From Kineosporia sp. A_224 (GTDB lineage Bacteria > Actinomycetota > Actinomycetes > Actinomycetales > Kineosporiaceae), in the NCBI RefSeq assembly GCF_002198655.1, contig NZ_MWLN01000179.1:1-49006 (forward strand): 49,006 bases of DNA. The letters run 5' to 3'. Under the pieces are notes generated by a model. That model was given only the letters and a program-made list of their open reading frames with translations, was not told the DNA's origin and made no database searches. This document shows positions 1 through 8,182 of the stretch, one piece after another. Positions within the stretch are counted from its first letter, which is position 1; every line of letters starts with the position of its first letter. Made by a program: the position numbers and the translations under genes.

Positions 1-1
1 C

Positions 2-544
2 CCCGCCCGGAGCGCCCCGGTCGCCGACGACCCCACGACGTGGGACGCCGAGACCGCCGTGACGATGCTCTACGGCTCGCACTGGGCCCCGCTGGTCCGC
101 CTCGCCACGATGCTCACCCGCGACGCCTCGGTCGCCGAGGAGCTCGTCCAGGACGCCTTCGTCGCCCTGCACCGCCGCTGGGGCTCGCTCGCCGACCCCG
201 CCGCCGCGCACGGGTACCTGCGCACGAGCGTCGTCAACGCCTCCCGGTCCGCGCTGCGGCACCGCGGCGTCGAGGAGCGCTACCGTCAGCCCGCCCCGCC
301 CGAGCCCGCCGGCCCCGAGGAGCGCGCCGTGCGCTCCAGCGAGGACGCGCGGGTGCTCGCCGCCCTGAGGACGCTGCCCCGACGGCAGCAGGAGGTGCTC
401 GTCCTGCGGTACTACTCCGACATGTCCGAGTTCGACATCGCGCAGACCCTGGGGCTGTCGCGCGGTGCCGTCAAGAGCCACGCGCACCGCGGCCTCGCCT
501 CGCTGAAGGCGGCCCTCGAGCGCCTCGGGGAGGTGCCGGAATGA
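2..544 (+). CDS. ECF sigma factor, SigE-like (5' end outside window)
   Basis: Sigma-70 family extracytoplasmic-function factor that would direct RNA polymerase to a small regulon. Region 2 is seen in the stretch LATMLTRDASVAEELVQDAF and the RRWG motif. Region 4 is seen in LRTLPRRQQEVLVLRYY followed by the helix-turn-helix DIAQTLGLSRGAVKSHAHRG. The frame is open to the first base of the window, so the true start may lie upstream; a GTG at 59 is the first internal candidate. The stop overlaps the next start (ATGA), so the downstream membrane protein is translationally coupled and is a likely partner. The subfamily call rests on overall resemblance only. Confidence 0.85.
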   Translation, partial: PARSAPVADDPTTWDAETAVTMLYGSHWAPLVRLATMLTRDASVAEELVQDAFVALHRRWGSLADPAAAHGYLRTSVVNASRSALRHRGVEERYRQPAPPEPAGPEERAVRSSEDARVLAALRTLPRRQQEVLVLRYYSDMSEFDIAQTLGLSRGAVKSHAHRGLASLKAALERLGEVPE

Positions 545-1725
545 GCGACGAGCGGATCGTCGACGCGTTCGAGCCCCTGCCCGACCCGGCCCTGGAGCCG
601 ACGGCGGCGCTGCTGCGCGACGCCCTCGCCCGGGAGGCGGCGGCGATCACGCCGTCCGCGGACGGGCTGGCCCGGATCCGGGCCGCGATCGAGGCGGAGC
701 AGGGCACGGCGTCGTCCGGCGTGCGCCGGCTCGTGTCGCTGCCGGGCCGTTCGGGTCGTACCGGTCGCTCCGGCCGGGGCGACGGACGGCGGTCCTGGGT
801 GAGCGTGCTCGCCGCGGCGGCAGCGGTCGTCGTCCTCGCGGGCGTCGGCGGCTTCGCGCTGGACCGGTTCCCGATCTTCACCGGCAAGACCGACGCCCCG
901 CCCGCCGGCGAGGGCGGCAACGGGACGACGTCCGTGAACACCGACCCGGTCCCCCGGCTGCCCGTTTACGTTGTCGGCGAGCTCGAGCGCGGCAAGCGCG
1001 TCGAGTACAGGCTCTACCGGGAGTACCGCCCGACGACCGCCGTGGGGATCAGCGAGCGGCTCTCGGACGCGCTCACCGAGGCGGTCAGCCGCCGCCCGGA
1101 TGACGCGGACTACGTGCGGGTCTTCGGCGGTGCCGGCTCGTCGAAGGTCGACGCCCGGTGGGACGAGGCGAAGGGCGAGGTCGTCGTCGCACTCACACCG
1201 GCCATGACGACGGTCCGGCTGGCGACGGACAGCCGGGCGACGATCGCGATCCAGCAGCTCGTCTGGACGGCGTCCGCGGTGGTCGGGCGCCCCGACGTCC
1301 CGGTCCGGATCACCGTCAAGGGCCCGGCGCTCAACACCTACCTCTTCGGCCGCCCGAACTTCGAGCTCGGCGGCGTCTTCCGCCGGCAGCACTCGGTCGA
1401 CGACCCGCTGGCCCCGGTCTGGCTCGTCGACCCGGACGACGGGACGACGTTGGGCCGCGGGCTCGGGACGTTCGGTGTCAGCGCGGGCTACGAGGCCCGG
1501 GACGGGGTGACCTGGACCGTGCGGCGCAACGACAAGAAGATCGCGTCCGGGACGGCGGTCGTCGGCTTCGAGGGCGGCCGCGAGGCAGCGGTACCGGGCT
1601 CCCGGGGGGCGGCGGCGATCGACGTCGACCACACGAAGCCGGGCTTCTACGAGCTCGTCGTCAGCATCCCCGGGCCCGCCGGCGAGCCGGCCTGGAGCGA
1701 CTCGAAGACGTTCACCGTCAACTGA
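541..1725 (+). CDS. Membrane-anchored GerMN / Gmad2 domain protein
   Basis: Protein of 394 residues. The N-terminal ~80 residues are cytoplasmic, one membrane helix follows (VSVLAAAAAVVVLAGVGG, about residue 90), and the rest is extracytoplasmic. The outside part resembles a GerMN domain (starting near LPVYVVGELERGKRVEYRLY) followed by an immunoglobulin-like Gmad2 domain ending in FYELVVSIPG. These domains are known from spore germination proteins and from actinobacterial lipoproteins or sigma-linked membrane proteins. Its start overlaps the sigma factor stop by 4 bases. Position and topology suggest an anti-sigma-like role, but no zinc-binding anti-sigma motif is visible, so that role is inference. 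Confidence 0.75.
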   Translation: MSDERIVDAFEPLPDPALEPTAALLRDALAREAAAITPSADGLARIRAAIEAEQGTASSGVRRLVSLPGRSGRTGRSGRGDGRRSWVSVLAAAAAVVVLAGVGGFALDRFPIFTGKTDAPPAGEGGNGTTSVNTDPVPRLPVYVVGELERGKRVEYRLYREYRPTTAVGISERLSDALTEAVSRRPDDADYVRVFGGAGSSKVDARWDEAKGEVVVALTPAMTTVRLATDSRATIAIQQLVWTASAVVGRPDVPVRITVKGPALNTYLFGRPNFELGGVFRRQHSVDDPLAPVWLVDPDDGTTLGRGLGTFGVSAGYEARDGVTWTVRRNDKKIASGTAVVGFEGGREAAVPGSRGAAAIDVDHTKPGFYELVVSIPGPAGEPAWSDSKTFTVN

Positions 1726-1726
1726 T

Positions 1727-1745
1727 CCGCACGCTCCGGGTGCGG
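1727..1745. terminator. Short hairpin between convergent genes
   Basis: Six-base arms CCGCAC and GTGCGG around a 7-base loop lie in the 24-bp gap between the convergent stops of the GerMN gene and rsmE. There is no T-run. It is a plausible bidirectional terminator but a weak one. Confidence 0.4.
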
Positions 1746-1749
1746 CTGC

Positions 1750-2520
1750 TCAGCCCCAGCGCCGCAGCCGCACCGAGAGGACGGCGAGCGCCGCCGGCCC
1801 CGCGGACGACGCCCGGAGCACCTCCGGCCCGAGGACGACGGCCCGCGCGCCCGCGGTGACGAGCGCCTCGACCTCGTCCGGGGCGATGCCGCCCTCGGGG
1901 CCGACGACGACGAGCACCTCGGCGCCGGGCCGACCGGCGTCGGGCAGCGGCGCGGTCGCGAGCGGCTCGGTGGCCCCCTCGTGCAGCACGAGCACCGCTC
2001 CCCCGGTCGCGACGACCTCGGCCGTGCGCCGGGCGAGCGCCGTCGTCGTGACGAGCGGGCCGACGTCCGGCACCGTGGCCCGGCGCGACTGCTTCGCCGC
2101 CGCCCGGGCCGTCGCGCCCCAGCGCAGCCGGGACTTCTCGCCGCGCTCGGCGGCCCACCGCACGACGCTGCGCCCGGCCTGCCACGGCACGACGGCGTCG
2201 ACCCCGTACTCGGTCGCGGTCTCGACGGCCGCCTCGTCCCGCCCGCCCTTGGCGAGCGCCTGCACGAGGACGAGCCCCGGCAGCCGCGGCGCGACGTCCG
2301 CCAGCGCCTCGACCCGCAGCACGAGCGCCGCCTTGAGCGCCTCGACGACCTCGCAGCGCGCCGTCCGCCCCGACCCGTCGGCGACGTCCACGCTCTCGCC
2401 GGCCCGGATCCGCCGCACGGTCGCGGCGTGCCGGCCCTCGTCGCCGTCGAGCACGAGACGGGCGCCGGGGCTGACCTCGCGCAGCGCGCCGTCGGCGAGG
2501 AGGAAGAGCGGCAGGGTCAC
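1750..2520 (-). CDS. rsmE: 16S rRNA (uracil(1498)-N3)-methyltransferase RsmE
   Basis: RsmE methylates N3 of U1498 of 16S rRNA using S-adenosylmethionine; it is a SPOUT-class knotted methyltransferase. The 256-residue length is usual. The knot region is seen as VVVGPEGGIAPDEVEAL and LGPEVLRASSAGPAALAVLS, and the N-terminal PUA-like part includes GDEGRHAATVRRIRAGE. The start is a GTG at 2520. In many actinobacteria rsmE follows dnaJ directly; here a Vsr-like gene and two repeat loci separate them. The DNA upstream of the start is almost entirely repeat sequence (2548-2744). Confidence 0.93.
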   Translation of the reverse strand: MTLPLFLLADGALREVSPGARLVLDGDEGRHAATVRRIRAGESVDVADGSGRTARCEVVEALKAALVLRVEALADVAPRLPGLVLVQALAKGGRDEAAVETATEYGVDAVVPWQAGRSVVRWAAERGEKSRLRWGATARAAAKQSRRATVPDVGPLVTTTALARRTAEVVATGGAVLVLHEGATEPLATAPLPDAGRPGAEVLVVVGPEGGIAPDEVEALVTAGARAVVLGPEVLRASSAGPAALAVLSVRLRRWG

Positions 2521-2547
2521 GGGGCGACGCTACCGGTGGGTGCGCGT

Positions 2548-2683
2548 GTCCTCTGGCGGGTGGTGTGCGCGGACGGGCGTCCTCTGGCGGGTCTTGCACG
2601 TGTGCGGGGGCGTCCTCTGGTGTGTTGTGCACGCTTCGCGTCGTCCTCTGGCGGGGTATGCACTCAACGCCAACCCGGCGCCC
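2548..2683 (+). repeat. Array of ~32-bp units with GTCCTCTGG core (family A array 1)
   Basis: The core GTCCTCTGG starts at 2548, 2579, 2612 and 2643, and the 61-bp palindrome then begins with the same core at 2684. Spacings are 31, 33, 31 and 41 bp. The DNA between cores is also similar: GGGT or TGTG is followed by TTGTGCAC or TGCACGTGTG and a GC-rich tail. The unit core equals the terminal bases of the adjoining palindrome. The array lies between a Vsr-like gene and rsmE, with its last unit 28 bp before the rsmE start. Confidence 0.85.
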
Positions 2684-2744
2684 GTCCTCTGGTGTCGAAA
2701 GCACATCAAAACCCGGTTTTGGAGTTCTTCACCCGCCAGAGGAC
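2684..2744. repeat. 61-bp palindrome, family A copy 1
   Basis: Imperfect palindrome. It starts GTCCTCTGGTGTCGAAAGCA, has the centre AAAACCCGGTTTT and ends CGCCAGAGGAC. It has the same length as copies 2 and 3 and matches them in both arms and in the A-run/T-run core. It lies 51 bp after the stop of the minus-strand Vsr-like gene. No target duplication flanks it. Confidence 0.85.
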
Positions 2745-2795
2745 GCGCCGCTACGGCGTGTCGGTGCAGCGTGTCGCGAGGCAGAAGCAGCAGCG

Positions 2796-3803
2796 CTAGA
2801 ACCGACGCCCGCCGCCTCTGACCCACCTCGAGAAGTCGCGGTCGTCGAGCGGCCGCGCCGGCGGACAGTCGGACAGCTTCGCGACGGACCGCAGGATGCC
2901 CGCCCGCCCGTAGCGCACGTGCTTGTCCACGTAGTGCAGCGTCGGCACGTCGAGGTCGGTCGTGATGTCGTTGCCGCGGTCCCGGTCGAGGTCCGGCTGC
3001 TCGCCCTCGTCGTGGTAGGCGCCGTCGTACTCGAACGCGACCCAGCGCCGGGTCCACAGCAGGAGGTCCGGGGTGGCGACGTGCCCACCGCGTTCGTCGA
3101 CGACATCGACGTTGACGAACGGCTCCGGGTAGCCCGAGAGGACGAGGACCATGCGCAGACGGGTCTCCCCGGGCGACCGCGCCCCGGGGACCGCCAGGCT
3201 GACGGCCACCCGCGCCGCCCGGACGTGCGGCCATCGGCGCCGGTCGTCGCAGTACGCCGCCAGCAGGTGGAGCGGCATGCCGCACCGGTAGGCGAACTGG
3301 TCCGCGACCGCGACGGCCTCCACGAGCTCCCGCTGCCGCATGAGGTCGAAGCACGTGCGCAGCTGCGACGTGACGGCGAGACCGCCGATCTCGACCACGT
3401 CGTCGTCGAGCTCGGACAGTCCGTAGCCGGGCGCCGGCAGGTCGGGGCTCCCCCGCAGCGTGAGCCTGCGCCGGCCGACGCCCTGCACCCGCGTGCCCGG
3501 AGCCCGCACCGGCCGGGTCAGCTCAAGCGGGACCAGCTGGCCCGGCGCCGGCTTCCACGCGCCGTGCAGCCATGCCGCTGTGAGCCCGCTGACGACGGCA
3601 CGGTCACCGGCGAGCAGGTGCAGGGCCGCCCGGCGGACGTCGTCCGAGCGCTCGTCACCGCGGACCACGTACAGATCGGAGGCGATGCGGACGTAGGCCT
3701 GCGAGGCGAGCTGCCGACGCGTGAGAAGTCCGCTCGCGACGACGGCGGTGCCCCGGAACGGGGATCCCTTGAGCTGCTCGGGGACGACGAGGCGACGAGG
3801 CAT
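2796..3803 (-). CDS. Protein with C-terminal Vsr-like endonuclease fold (DUF559-type)
   Basis: Protein of 335 residues. The N-terminal part (GLLTRRQLASQAYVRIASDL) resembles the AbiEi-type winged-helix domain found in many actinobacterial proteins of this architecture. The C-terminal third looks like a Vsr/DUF559 nuclease fold: SPGETRLRMVL supplies a candidate acidic residue, PDLLLWTRRWVAFEYDGAYH gives the PD and E-x-D-G elements, and DRDRGNDI follows. Such proteins are common in Actinobacteria and uncharacterised; antitoxin, repair and restriction roles are all possible. The gene is bracketed by 61-bp palindromes, 51 bp after its stop and 154 bp before its start. A second gene of the same class is at 14299-15324. 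Confidence 0.75.
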   Translation of the reverse strand: MPRRLVVPEQLKGSPFRGTAVVASGLLTRRQLASQAYVRIASDLYVVRGDERSDDVRRAALHLLAGDRAVVSGLTAAWLHGAWKPAPGQLVPLELTRPVRAPGTRVQGVGRRRLTLRGSPDLPAPGYGLSELDDDVVEIGGLAVTSQLRTCFDLMRQRELVEAVAVADQFAYRCGMPLHLLAAYCDDRRRWPHVRAARVAVSLAVPGARSPGETRLRMVLVLSGYPEPFVNVDVVDERGGHVATPDLLLWTRRWVAFEYDGAYHDEGEQPDLDRDRGNDITTDLDVPTLHYVDKHVRYGRAGILRSVAKLSDCPPARPLDDRDFSRWVRGGGRRF

Positions 3804-3956
3804 GCCCGAACAGCATCGAATCCAGGGTCCTCGTGCCTCGCCCGAGGACCCCGCCTGTGGACGACGTGACGAACGCGCTCGGCGGGGACGGGGCGAGGCC
3901 TGTCAGATGTCCATCCCCCAGCGAATGGCGACTGACGATCGTCAGCACCCCGCGAC

Positions 3957-4017
3957 GTCCTCTGGTGTCAAAAACACCTCAAGATCGACTTTTAGTGTGC
4001 TTCCGACACCAGAGAAC
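3957..4017. repeat. 61-bp palindrome, family A copy 2
   Basis: It begins GTCCTCTGGTGTCAAAAACA and ends GACACCAGAGAAC, with one substitution in the last arm. It starts 16 bp after the dnaJ stop, reading along dnaJ, and lies upstream of the Vsr-like gene. No array of 32-bp units is attached to this copy. Confidence 0.85.
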
Positions 4018-4033
4018 GAGGTCGACCCAGCTG

Positions 4034-5152
4034 TCAGTGCCCCGCGATCTTGTCCCGCAGCTTCGAGAACAACCCGGCCCCCTGCGCCGGCGCCATCCGC
4101 CCGGCCGGGCGCTCCTCGCCGCGCAGCGCGGCGAGCTCGCGGAGCAGCCGCTCCTGCTCCTCGTCGAGCGCCTTCGGGGTGAGCACCGACAGGTGGACGA
4201 CGAGGTCGCCCCGGCCCGCGCCGCGCAGGTGCGCCACGCCGAGCCCGCGCAGGGTCACGACCTCGCCGGACTGCGTCCCGGGCCGGACGTCGATCTCCTC
4301 GCTGCCGTCGAGGGTCTCCAGCTCGACCGTCGTGCCGAGCGCGGCGGCCGTCATCGGCATCTCGAGCGTGCAGTGCAGGTCGTCGCCGCGGCGGGTGAAC
4401 GTCGGGTGCGGGCGCTCGACGACCTCGACGTAGAGGTCGCCGGACGGCCCGCCCGCGGGGCCGACCTCGCCGTGGCCGGCGAGCTGGATCCGGGTGCCGG
4501 TGTCGACGCCCGCCGGGATCTTGATGGCGATCGTGCGGCGGGTGCGGACCCGGCCCTCGCCGGAGCACTCGAGGCACGGGTCCGGGATGACGCTGCCGAA
4601 GCCGTGGCAGCGCGCGCACGGCTGGGTCGTCATGACCTGGCCGAGGAACGACCGGGCCACCCGCTGGACCTGCCCGCGGCCCTTGCAGACGTCGCAGACC
4701 TGCGGGGACGTCCCGGGGCGGCAGCAGGAGCCGGTGCACGTCGGGCAGACGACGGCGGTGTCGATCTGGAGCTCGCGGGTGCCGCCGAAGGTCGCCTCCT
4801 GGAGGTCGACCTCGATCCGGATGAGCGCGTCCTGCCCGCGGCGCTGGCGCGGGGTCGGGCCGCGCTGGCCGCCGGCGGCCGCGCCGAAGAACGTCTCGAA
4901 GATGTCGGTGAACCCGAAGCCCTGGCCGAAGCCCGCGGCACCGTTCGGGTCGCCGCCCATGTCGTAGACCTGGCGCTTCTCGGGGTTGGACAGCGTCTCG
5001 TAGGCGCGCCCGACCTCCTTGAAGCGGTCCTCCGCGCCCGCCTCCGGGTTGACGTCCGGGTGCAGCTCGCGGGCGAGCTTGCGGTAGGCCTTCTTGATCT
5101 CGTCGTTCGTCGCGTCGCGCGAGACGCCGAGGATCTCGTAGTAGTCGCTCAC
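4034..5152 (-). CDS. dnaJ: Chaperone protein DnaJ
   Basis: Type I DnaJ, the Hsp40 co-chaperone that stimulates DnaK ATPase; 372 residues. The J domain occupies residues 1-70 with HPD at 31-33. A Gly/Phe linker (GAAGFGQGFGF) follows, then a zinc-binding region with four C-x-x-C pairs (CPTC, CDVC, CARC, CLEC), then the two C-terminal substrate-binding domains. The first zinc motif reads CPTCTGSCC instead of the usual C-x-x-C-x-G-x-G, which adds two cysteines. The gene lies 131 bp downstream of hrcA in the same direction and probably belongs to the HrcA/CIRCE heat-shock operon. It is likely the second DnaJ of the genome (dnaJ2), as in related organisms. Confidence 0.95.
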   Translation of the reverse strand: MSDYYEILGVSRDATNDEIKKAYRKLARELHPDVNPEAGAEDRFKEVGRAYETLSNPEKRQVYDMGGDPNGAAGFGQGFGFTDIFETFFGAAAGGQRGPTPRQRRGQDALIRIEVDLQEATFGGTRELQIDTAVVCPTCTGSCCRPGTSPQVCDVCKGRGQVQRVARSFLGQVMTTQPCARCHGFGSVIPDPCLECSGEGRVRTRRTIAIKIPAGVDTGTRIQLAGHGEVGPAGGPSGDLYVEVVERPHPTFTRRGDDLHCTLEMPMTAAALGTTVELETLDGSEEIDVRPGTQSGEVVTLRGLGVAHLRGAGRGDLVVHLSVLTPKALDEEQERLLRELAALRGEERPAGRMAPAQGAGLFSKLRDKIAGH

Positions 5153-5194
5153 GGAGCTCCGTCGTCAGGGCCTGGGGTCATGGCCGGTGGGGGC

Positions 5195-5252
5195 GGACGC
5201 CGGCCGGTCGGGCCGGCGTCCCTCGTTCAACGTCTGCGGGGTTCAACGTCTG
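5195..5252. terminator. Hairpin plus 12-bp direct repeat in the hrcA-dnaJ gap
   Basis: Eleven-base arms (GGACGCCGGCC at 5195-5205 and its complement at 5211-5221) enclose a 5-base loop. They are followed by two copies of GTTCAACGTCTG at 5225 and 5241, 16 bp apart. The hairpin could attenuate or process the hrcA-dnaJ message; there is no T-run, so it is not a standard intrinsic terminator. Confidence 0.45.
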
Positions 5253-5283
5253 GGCGCGGTCTACGTTCGCCGCTCGGGCGGGC

Positions 5284-6312
5284 TCACTCGGCGAGGATCC
5301 GCGACACGTACCGCGCGACGGCGCGGACGGCGGCGATCGTCGTCGGGTAGTCCATCCGGGTCGGGCCGAGCACCGCGAGCCGGGCGAGCGGCTCGCCCTG
5401 GCCGCCGTACCCGGACGCCACGACGGCGGCCTCGGACAGGCCCGCGTGCGCCGTCTCGTGCCCGATGAGCACGCCGACGCCGGACGCGTCCTCGGCCATC
5501 TCCGAGAGCAGCTTGAGCAGCACGACCTGCTGCTCGAGCACCTCGAGGACGGGCCCGATCGAGCCGACGAAGTCGGTGCCGGAGCGGGCGAGGTTCGCCG
5601 TCCCGGCGAGGACGATCCGCTCCTCGCGCTCGATCGCGAGCGAGTCCTCGATCGCCTCGAGCACGGTCCGGACGAGCTCGCGGTCCTCCGCGCCGAACTG
5701 CTCGGGCAGCGTGGCGACCAGGCTCGCGACGTCGGTGAGGCGCTTGCCGATGACGGCGGCGTTGAGCCGCGCCCGGACCTCGCCGAGCAGCGCCTCGTTC
5801 GGCTCCGCCCCGACCTCGACGACCCGCTGCTCGACGCGACCGGTGTTCGTGATGAGGACGACGAGCAGCCGCGGCCCGCCGATCGGCACGAGCTCGACGT
5901 GGCGCACCGTGGACCGGGTCAGGGACGGGTACTGGACGACGGCCACCTGCCGGGTGAGCGTCGCGAGGGTCCGGACCGTGCGGTCGATGACGTCGTCGAG
6001 GTCGACGGCGCCGTCGAGCAGGGTCTGGATCGCCTTCTTCTCCGCGGCCGACAGCGGCTTGACGCTCTGGAGCTTGTCGACGAAGAGCCGGTAGCCCTTG
6101 TCGGTGGGCACCCGGCCGGCGCTCGTGTGGGGCTGGGCGATGAGCCCGTCCTCCTCGAGCGCGGCCATGTCGTTGCGGATCGTGGCCGGGGAGACGCCGA
6201 GGCTGTGCCGCTCGACGAGGGCCTTCGAGCCCACGGGCTCGTGCGTCTGGACGTAGTCCTCGACGATCGCCCGCAGGACGGCGAGCCTGCGGTCATCGGG
6301 CAACGCCGCCAC
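5284..6312 (-). CDS. hrcA: Heat-inducible transcription repressor HrcA
   Basis: HrcA represses class I heat-shock genes by binding the CIRCE operator, and its folding depends on GroEL. The 342-residue length is typical. The N-terminal winged helix ([20 protein letters not shown], then [20 protein letters not shown]) is the DNA-binding part, and the GAF-like middle and C-terminal domains follow. The ATG at 6312 is preceded by GGAGGAGG at good spacing. A CIRCE element lies at 6357-6383, 45 bp upstream of the start, so autoregulation of the hrcA-dnaJ unit is expected. Confidence 0.95.
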   Translation of the reverse strand: MAALPDDRRLAVLRAIVEDYVQTHEPVGSKALVERHSLGVSPATIRNDMAALEEDGLIAQPHTSAGRVPTDKGYRLFVDKLQSVKPLSAAEKKAIQTLLDGAVDLDDVIDRTVRTLATLTRQVAVVQYPSLTRSTVRHVELVPIGGPRLLVVLITNTGRVEQRVVEVGAEPNEALLGEVRARLNAAVIGKRLTDVASLVATLPEQFGAEDRELVRTVLEAIEDSLAIEREERIVLAGTANLARSGTDFVGSIGPVLEVLEQQVVLLKLLSEMAEDASGVGVLIGHETAHAGLSEAAVVASGYGGQGEPLARLAVLGPTRMDYPTTIAAVRAVARYVSRILAE

Positions 6313-6356
6313 TCAGCCACCTCCTCCGCCCTCGACCATGTGCCAAGACCCACGCC

Positions 6357-6383
6357 CTGGCACTCGCGTCAGTCGAGTGCCAG
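6357..6383. promoter_or_regulatory. CIRCE operator (HrcA binding site)
   Basis: CTGGCACTC, nine bases, then GAGTGCCAG. This is the 9-9-9 CIRCE architecture, with one base per arm differing from the TTAGCACTC/GAGTGCTAA consensus in the way usual for high-GC genomes. It lies between divergent hrcA and the ferric-reductase-like gene. Confidence 0.92.
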
Positions 6384-6484
6384 TCTACGTGCTGGAGCGG
6401 TCCGGCACCCCTCGCGCACCTCCGGCGGCCGCGTCGGGGCCGACGTCCCGCCCGCCGACCCCGGCGAGGGCGAGGATCGTCCCT

Positions 6485-7873
6485 GTGACCCCGCAGACGT
6501 CCGAGAAGATCCCGCACCGCCGGTCGACGACGTCCTCGGGGCTGGTCCCGCCCTGGTACCGGCAGGCCGGACCCCTCGTCGTGGCCGCCCTGGTGACCGC
6601 CTACGCGGCCCTGTGGTTCGCCGTCCGGCCGCCGGACGTCGGGCTGCGCACGTTCCTCGGGCAGCTCGCGGGCGCCGAGGCGGTCCTCCTGCTGTCGACG
6701 GGCCTGGTCCTGGTGAGCACGCTGCCGTGGGTCGAGCGCTGGTTCGACGGGATCGACCGGGCCGCGATCTGGCACCGGCGGGTCGCGATCACCGGGATGC
6801 TCCTGCTCGCCCCGCACGCGGCGCTCGCCGGCAACCCTTCGCCGAGCACGGTCGGCCCGGCCCTGGCGGGTGTCGCGACGGGCGGGCTCGTCGCGCTCGT
6901 CGTCTGGTCGGTGCTCCCCCGCTGGCGCTCGGTGCTCCCGCCGGTGCTCCACCCGGTGACCGACCGCGCCACCCGGCTGCCCGGCGTCGTCCTGCTCCAG
7001 AAGATCCTCGGCGGGTACGAGCGCTGGCGCGGCTTCCACCGCCTCACCGGGCTCTTCGTCGCCGCGGGCTTCCTCCACGGGCTCCTCGACGCCACGACGT
7101 TCGGCTCGCAGACGCTGCGCTGGTCGTACGTCGCGGTCGCCGGCCTCGGGCTCGCCTTCTACGTCTACCGCGAGCTGCTCGCCCGCCGGTTCATGGCGCT
7201 GCACGACTACCAGGTGTCCGCCGTGACGAGCGTCGGCGCCGGCCTCGTCGAGATCGCGCTGCGCCCGCTCGGCCGCCGCCTCGACTTCGTCCCAGGCCAG
7301 TTCGCGATGGTCTTCCTCGAGGCCAAGGACGGCTGGCACAGGCACCCGTTCACCATCGCGAGCGCGCCCGGCGAGGGCGTCGTCCGGTTCACCGTCAAGG
7401 CGCTCGGCGACTGGACCGGCGCCGTCGGCGACCTCGTCGAGCCCGGGATGCCCGCCGTCATCGGCGGCCCGCACGGCCGTTTCACCCACCGCAAGGGCAC
7501 CGCGCACCAGGTCTGGGTCGCGGGCGGGGTCGGCGTGACGCCGTTCCTGTCGTGGCTGCGCTCGCTCGGCGAGCACCCGGTGCACGGCGAGGTCGACTTC
7601 TTCTACACGTCCGCCGAGAAGCCGGTGCCCTACGCGGAGGAGATCGAGGCCCTCGCCGCGGCGCACCCCGGCGTGCGGGTGCACGTCGTCCGCAGCGACG
7701 TCGACGGCCGGCTCACCGCCGCGACCGTGCTGTCCCGGGTCCGGGCGCAGCCCCGCGACCTGTCCGTGTTCCTCTGCGGCCCCGAGGGCCTCGTCGAGTC
7801 GATGACCGACGGCCTGCGCGCGGGCGGCGTCCCGGTCGGCCGGTTCCACCGGGAGTACTTCGACTGGCGGTGA
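6485..7873 (+). CDS. Ferric-reductase-like transmembrane flavocytochrome
   Basis: Membrane oxidoreductase of the NOX/ferric reductase type, passing electrons from NAD(P)H through FAD to haem. About six N-terminal helices carry histidines placed as haem ligands (IWHRRVAITGMLLLAPHAAL and RGFHRLTGLFVAAGFLHGLL). Next come the FAD-binding RHPFTIASAP, the NAD-binding GGVGVTPFLSW and LCGPEG, and a C-terminal REYFDWR aromatic tail typical of ferredoxin-NADP reductase modules. The GTG at 6485 is chosen because the coding signal before it is poor and GAGG lies upstream; it gives 462 residues. It is divergent from hrcA. The electron acceptor cannot be read from sequence. Confidence 0.88.
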   Translation: MTPQTSEKIPHRRSTTSSGLVPPWYRQAGPLVVAALVTAYAALWFAVRPPDVGLRTFLGQLAGAEAVLLLSTGLVLVSTLPWVERWFDGIDRAAIWHRRVAITGMLLLAPHAALAGNPSPSTVGPALAGVATGGLVALVVWSVLPRWRSVLPPVLHPVTDRATRLPGVVLLQKILGGYERWRGFHRLTGLFVAAGFLHGLLDATTFGSQTLRWSYVAVAGLGLAFYVYRELLARRFMALHDYQVSAVTSVGAGLVEIALRPLGRRLDFVPGQFAMVFLEAKDGWHRHPFTIASAPGEGVVRFTVKALGDWTGAVGDLVEPGMPAVIGGPHGRFTHRKGTAHQVWVAGGVGVTPFLSWLRSLGEHPVHGEVDFFYTSAEKPVPYAEEIEALAAAHPGVRVHVVRSDVDGRLTAATVLSRVRAQPRDLSVFLCGPEGLVESMTDGLRAGGVPVGRFHREYFDWR

Positions 7874-7968
7874 GGACGCCGCCGTTCACGTCAGAACGCC
7901 TCACGCGCACCATCGGTCTCACGCATCTCATGGGCCTCGGTGGCACGCGGGCGGCCTGGGTGCGGACC

Positions 7969-8029
7969 GTCCTCTGGTGTGAAAAGTACTCCAAAACAGC
8001 ATTTTGCAGTGTTTTCTACACCAAAGGAC
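7969..8029. repeat. 61-bp palindrome, family A copy 3
   Basis: It begins GTCCTCTGGTGTGAAAAGTA, has the centre CAAAACAGCATTTTG and ends ACACCAAAGGAC. It lies 95 bp after the stop of the reductase gene and is followed on its right by an array of units in inverted orientation relative to array 1. Confidence 0.85.
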
Positions 8030-8045
8030 GACGTTGGGTGCGTTT

Positions 8046-8123
8046 GACACCAGAGGACGCCGCCCCACACGTGCGCGACCCACCACACGACGCCGCCTAC
8101 ACGTGCACAACCCACCAGAGGAC
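8046..8123 (-). repeat. Array of ~32-bp units with CCAGAGGAC core (family A array 2)
   Basis: ACCAGAGGAC-type cores end at 8058 and 8123, with a degenerate one (CCACCACACGACG) ending near 8090, giving a period of about 32 bp. The DNA between cores (ACACGTGCGCGACC and ACACGTGCACAACC) is nearly identical in the last two units. Read on the minus strand these units match array 1. The order along transcription is the same as at locus 1: gene, palindrome, array, next gene (start at 8183). Confidence 0.8.
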
Positions 8124-8182
8124 GCCACCCCACCCCGGCGAGCCTCGGCCGGGCGGCGCAGACCGGTGGTTAACGTCACCGT

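Noticed and set aside
40-1632. Long open frames on both strands overlapping the sigma and GerMN genes
   Set aside because: They are Arg/Pro/Ala-rich shadows produced by high GC. The true frames show recognisable domains and GC-rich third positions.
2548-2744. CRISPR-like appearance of regularly spaced 9-13-bp repeats
   Set aside because: The repeat core is too short, the segments between cores resemble one another, and the array runs into a palindrome with the same end. No cas genes are present.
7969-8029. Family A palindromes as ordinary intrinsic terminators
   Set aside because: They share sequence, not only shape, across loci and have an exact common length, which termination alone does not require. 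A terminator side effect remains possible.
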